From positions 1 through 8,495 of the forward strand of contig JAESTG010000241.1 in NCBI GenBank assembly GCA_016763715.1: a stretch of DNA of 8,495 bases, given 5' to 3'. This stretch comes from Flavobacteriaceae bacterium. GTDB lineage: Bacteria; Bacteroidota; Bacteroidia; Flavobacteriales; Flavobacteriaceae. Numbering within the stretch: position 1 is the first letter of the stretch; each line of letters starts with the position of its first letter. A program made the position numbers and the translations under genes. Positions 6,072 through 8,495 of this stretch are shown here, piece by piece. The notes below the pieces were generated by a model. That model searched no databases and was not told the origin of the DNA. It saw only the letters and a program-made list of their open reading frames with translations.

Positions 6072-6155
6072 TAAATGAATGTTATTTGGCGTTTAATACA
6101 GTAAAAATAAGGGTGTTGTAAATAATTATTACCTTACTCTTCCTAAATCTGAACA

Positions 6156-6467
6156 ATGCTATTTTTTCAACCTGATGAGAGTACCGCTTGGCTGGCACCT
6201 TATGCCTATACTATTGTCTTTTTAGGTTTTGCCTTTTTTCTATTTCGAGTATTTGAAAGTTGGTATGCTAGTAAATTTGACCGGCCACTTTACCGACATT
6301 ATTTTGTTTACAAAAAGTTAACCGCAGAACAGCAGTCTATTTTGGAGCGTGAATTTGCTTTCTATCCAAAGCTTTCACGACGTGAAAAACGCCAATTTCA
6401 ACATAGAGTGGTAACATTTATTTCTGAAAAAAAAATTCATAGGAAGGGATGGGGTAGAAATCAATGA
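6156..6467 (+). CDS. mtfA: MtfA-like zinc peptidase (M90), N-terminal part before a frameshift
   Basis: The first 103 codons encode an N-terminal membrane segment at about 13-33 (YAYTIVFLGFAFFLFRVF). The start of the MtfA domain follows: LTAEQQSILEREFAFYPKLS, then KRQFQHRVVTFISEKK at about 78-93. After residue 93 the frame yields an unrelated tail (IHRKGWGRNQ) and stops, while the next frame gives FIGRDGVEINDRIKV, the expected family continuation. The change falls in a run of nine A's at 6427-6435; eight would keep the frame. The joined protein would have 277 residues, close to E. coli MtfA (about 265). MtfA is known in E. coli as a peptidase linked to glucose uptake through the repressor Mlc; Mlc is not expected in this group, so the substrate is unknown. 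Confidence 0.75.
   Translation: MLFFQPDESTAWLAPYAYTIVFLGFAFFLFRVFESWYASKFDRPLYRHYFVYKKLTAEQQSILEREFAFYPKLSRREKRQFQHRVVTFISEKKIHRKGWGRNQ
6427..6435 (+). other. A9 homopolymer at the mtfA frameshift
   Basis: Nine consecutive A's follow GAA's first base in the codons for ISEKK. One A fewer restores an uninterrupted 277-residue MtfA. The needed shift is +1 (skip one base) or loss of one A in the transcript, not the common -1 ribosomal slip. Confidence 0.8.
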
Positions 6468-6990
6468 TCGAATTAAAGTTCTTGTGGCTTCTATTGGTTG
6501 TATGCTTAGTTTTGGTCGTAAAAATTATGATTATGGCCTTATTGAGCATATACTAATTTACCCTGGCGAGTTTTACAGTAAAATTAATGATGCCCATCAC
6601 AAAGGAGAATTTAATCCACATGGAAAAGCGTTGGTTTTGCCATGGAAAGATTTTGAGAAAGGATATCAAATTACCAATGACAATCGTAATTTAGGTATTC
6701 ATGAATTTATGCATGCCATGCAATTGGAAGCGAGAAAAAGTAGGGATATAGATTCAACCCGATTTGCGAAACAATTTCAGAATATACTGAAGCAACTGAC
6801 GCAACAAGAAGTTAAAGATAAATTGGATGAAACCCGTTATTTCAGGGCTTATGCATTTACCAATCAGTATGAATTTATGGCAGTTTTGGCGGAGTATTTT
6901 ATGGAGTCACCTAAAGATTTTAAATCACACTTTCCGAAATTGTATGATTACACTCAAAAGTTACTAAATTTTAAGTATGCTGGTTATTAG
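6436..6990 (+). CDS. mtfA: MtfA-like zinc peptidase (M90), catalytic part after the frameshift
   Basis: This frame carries 184 residues of MtfA-type sequence. In order: FIGRDGVEINDRIKVLVA, the family core IGCMLSFGR, an ILIYPGEFYS strand, then the zinc-binding HExxH motif as LGIHEFMHAMQLE near 6695-6730. Near the C-terminus NQYEFMAVLAEYFMESP supplies the conserved acidic region, including the likely third zinc ligand or supporting Glu. All catalytic elements look intact, so the gene has not decayed further. No good start lies at the beginning of this frame: GTG at 6484 and ATG at 6502 are inside the conserved domain, so it should be read as the continuation of the frame starting at 6156. Its stop overlaps the stop of the convergent flavoprotein gene by four bases. 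Confidence 0.8.
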   Translation, partial: FIGRDGVEINDRIKVLVASIGCMLSFGRKNYDYGLIEHILIYPGEFYSKINDAHHKGEFNPHGKALVLPWKDFEKGYQITNDNRNLGIHEFMHAMQLEARKSRDIDSTRFAKQFQNILKQLTQQEVKDKLDETRYFRAYAFTNQYEFMAVLAEYFMESPKDFKSHFPKLYDYTQKLLNFKYAGY

Positions 6991-7949
6991 TTGGAAATGA
7001 TAGCGTCAACAATCATTTTGGCGTGTATTCTTGAGTTTTCAATAAACCATTTATGAGTTTCAGTTCCTCCGCAAATTACACCAGCTAGAAAAAGCCCTTT
7101 AATATTACTTTCCATCGTTTTCTCATCATATTGAGGTATCATCTTTTCTTCTGAAAGGTGAACTCCCAAAGACACTAAGAATTCAAAATTTGGTGTGTAG
7201 CCAGTTAGTGCCACAACAAAATCATTGTCTAATATTTGCTCACCATTAGGTGTTTTGATGGTAACTTCTGTGAGCCTTATTTCGGTGATTTCGGCATTAA
7301 AAATAGCTTTGATGCTTCCTTCTTTTATACGATTGTCAATATCTGGCCGTACCCAGTATTTTACGCGATTCCCAATTTGTGGTCCTCGTATAACCATAGT
7401 TACATCGCCACCTTTACGCCATATTTCAAGGGCTGCATCTACCGAGCTATTGCTGGCTCCAACCACAATTATTTTTTGCATGATGTATGGATGAGCTTCT
7501 TTAAAGTAATGGGTCACTTTTGGTAGGTTTTCACCTGGTACATTGAGTAATTTTGGAATGTCATAAAAGCCAGTACTCACTATAATATGTCGTGCGGTGT
7601 AATTATTTAATTCCGAAGAAATTGTAAAAATAGCTTCTTGTTTTTTTACTGAATTGACCTTTTCAAATAAATTGATATTTAGATTATTGGATGTGGCTAC
7701 TCTTCGATAATATTCCAAAGCTTCATTCCTATTGGGCTTTGGATTGGCACTAATGAATGGGATCTTATCTATTTCTAATTTTTCTGAAGTAGAAAAGAAC
7801 TGCATGTTTAATGGATAGTGATATATAGAATTACATAAGGCACCCTTTTCTAAAACTATATAGGAAAGTCCATTTTTTTTGCACTGAAGCGCACATGCAA
7901 CCCCAATAGGGCCAGCGCCAATAATTAATACATCGAAGTTATTTTGCAT
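6987..7949 (-). CDS. ypdA: YpdA-like FAD/NAD(P)-binding oxidoreductase (putative bacillithiol disulfide reductase)
   Basis: The 320-residue cytoplasmic flavoprotein has an N-terminal FAD dinucleotide fold (VLIIGAGPIGVACALQ, 8-22), a second Rossmann motif for NAD(P)H (IVVGASNSSVDAALEIW, 161-177), and the C-terminal FAD-contact strand GLFLAGVICGG (285-295). Length and the SIYHYPLNMQFFS stretch (41-53) fit the YpdA family. The CxxC redox pair of thioredoxin reductases is absent. YpdA in Firmicutes is proposed to reduce bacillithiol disulfide with NADPH, and Bacteroidota also make bacillithiol. As I recall, S. aureus YpdA has a key Cys in GGGPCG; here that position is Ile15, with Cys19 four residues later. 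The gene is monocistronic and convergent with mtfA (stops overlap). No clear promoter is seen upstream. Confidence 0.85.
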   Translation of the reverse strand: MQNNFDVLIIGAGPIGVACALQCKKNGLSYIVLEKGALCNSIYHYPLNMQFFSTSEKLEIDKIPFISANPKPNRNEALEYYRRVATSNNLNINLFEKVNSVKKQEAIFTISSELNNYTARHIIVSTGFYDIPKLLNVPGENLPKVTHYFKEAHPYIMQKIIVVGASNSSVDAALEIWRKGGDVTMVIRGPQIGNRVKYWVRPDIDNRIKEGSIKAIFNAEITEIRLTEVTIKTPNGEQILDNDFVVALTGYTPNFEFLVSLGVHLSEEKMIPQYDEKTMESNIKGLFLAGVICGGTETHKWFIENSRIHAKMIVDAIISN

Positions 7950-8147
7950 TCTTAAAATTACTCATTTATTGACCGTTTACTCTTTCTACTTAGACATATT
8001 TGAAAAAAGGAAGGCATGTGGGATGAAGTAGTTATGGACCTTAAAACCTAATTAGTAGAGTATTCAGAAGGAGTGCAATTACGCTTTCTTTTAGAAGTAT
8101 TGTAAAGGCAGTTTTCCTATTGAAATCCTATATCACAAAGTAACACC

Positions 8148-8495
8148 CTATTTTGTCATTGCTTTAAGCCCAGCAATGGTTTGTAAAGGGTTATCGGCTT
8201 TAAAAACATAGCTTCCGGCAACTAATACATCTGCTCCAGCTTCTTTCAATTGTACTGCGTTTTTGTTCGTAACTCCACCGTCAATTTCAATTTTTGTGGA
8301 AGCTCCTTTGTCTTGAATGAGTTGTTTTAAAGCCTTAACCTTGTCAAAAGTATTTTCGATAAAACTCTGACCTCCAAAACCTGGGTTTACGCTCATAAGG
8401 CATACTAGGTCAATATCGTTAATAACATCAGCAAGCAGCGAAATATTAGTATGTGGATTTAAAGCAACACCAGCCTGCATTCCTTCAGCTTTAAT
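8148..8495 (-). CDS. rpe: Ribulose-phosphate 3-epimerase, C-terminal half
   Basis: The frame is open to the right edge, so the N-terminal half lies outside the window; 115 residues are visible. They match the TIM-barrel epimerase that interconverts D-ribulose 5-phosphate and D-xylulose 5-phosphate in the pentose phosphate pathway. Seen: the strand AGVALNPHT, the active-site loop MSVNPGFGGQSFI, the strand EIDGGV with the conserved metal-binding and catalytic Asp, and the phosphate-binding end of the barrel AGADVLVAGSYVF. The visible ATG-like Met six residues in is internal, since IKAEG before it belongs to the family. The 198 bp between this stop and the ypdA start show no gene and no clear terminator. 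Confidence 0.95.
   Translation of the reverse strand: MKAEGMQAGVALNPHTNISLLADVINDIDLVCLMSVNPGFGGQSFIENTFDKVKALKQLIQDKGASTKIEIDGGVTNKNAVQLKEAGADVLVAGSYVFKADNPLQTIAGLKAMTK

Noticed and set aside
6420..6470. Programmed -1 ribosomal frameshifting in mtfA on the A-rich tract.
   Set aside because: The catalytic part is in the +1 frame relative to the start; a -1 slip would enter the wrong frame.
7225..7526. Plus-strand open frames opposite ypdA.
   Set aside because: They overlap well-conserved flavoprotein coding sequence and encode nothing recognisable.
7950..8147. Possible small gene or terminator between ypdA and rpe, including a short ATG frame near 8014.
   Set aside because: Only about 11 codons, no upstream coding continuity, and no convincing hairpin or promoter.

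Overview
The window looks like chromosomal DNA of a Bacteroidota, most likely a flavobacterium-type organism. The DNA is AT-rich, intergenic regions are short, and clear Shine-Dalgarno sequences are absent. Two candidate promoters resemble the Bacteroidota TTG-N19-TAnnTTTG pattern. Protein families typical of that phylum are present: a YwqK/MORN_2-type repeat protein, a YpdA-like flavoprotein, and a conserved small protein carrying the motif [19 protein letters not shown]. The taxonomic call is an inference from memory of these families.

Positions 1-3188 are filled by one gene that enters from outside the window. Its protein starts and ends with 24-residue MORN_2-like units. Between them lies an enormous, almost pure five-residue repeat (A-L/I-K/R-E-A, about 150 copies) that should form a rigid alpha-helical rod. 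A terminator hairpin follows at 3227-3258.

Positions 3263-4142 are an accessory-looking segment. It is bracketed by two 14-bp direct copies of the 3' end of a tRNA-Arg(TCG) gene; the right copy is the real tRNA on the minus strand. Each copy sits exactly 4 nt from a terminator hairpin, and the two hairpins differ in sequence. Inside are the 3' remnant of an unrecognised gene, which starts at the left repeat, and a small secreted hypothetical protein. This has the layout expected of an integration relic at a tRNA 3' end, but no integrase is visible.

Positions 4130-4697 hold a minus-strand unit: a promoter, yqeY, tRNA-Arg 12 bp downstream, and a terminator. Divergent from it, on the plus strand, are a conserved hypothetical protein broken by a one-base deletion (4790-5322), a seven-helix Bax inhibitor-1/YccA family membrane protein (5367-6071), and an MtfA-like zinc peptidase broken by one extra A in a run of nine A's (6156-6990). 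A YpdA-like flavoprotein on the minus strand (6987-7949) meets the peptidase tail to tail with overlapping stop codons. After about 200 bp without a gene, the C-terminal half of ribulose-phosphate 3-epimerase runs off the right edge (minus strand).

The genes do not form one evident pathway. The most distinctive items are the pentapeptide rod protein, the tRNA-bracketed segment and the two apparent single-base frameshifts.
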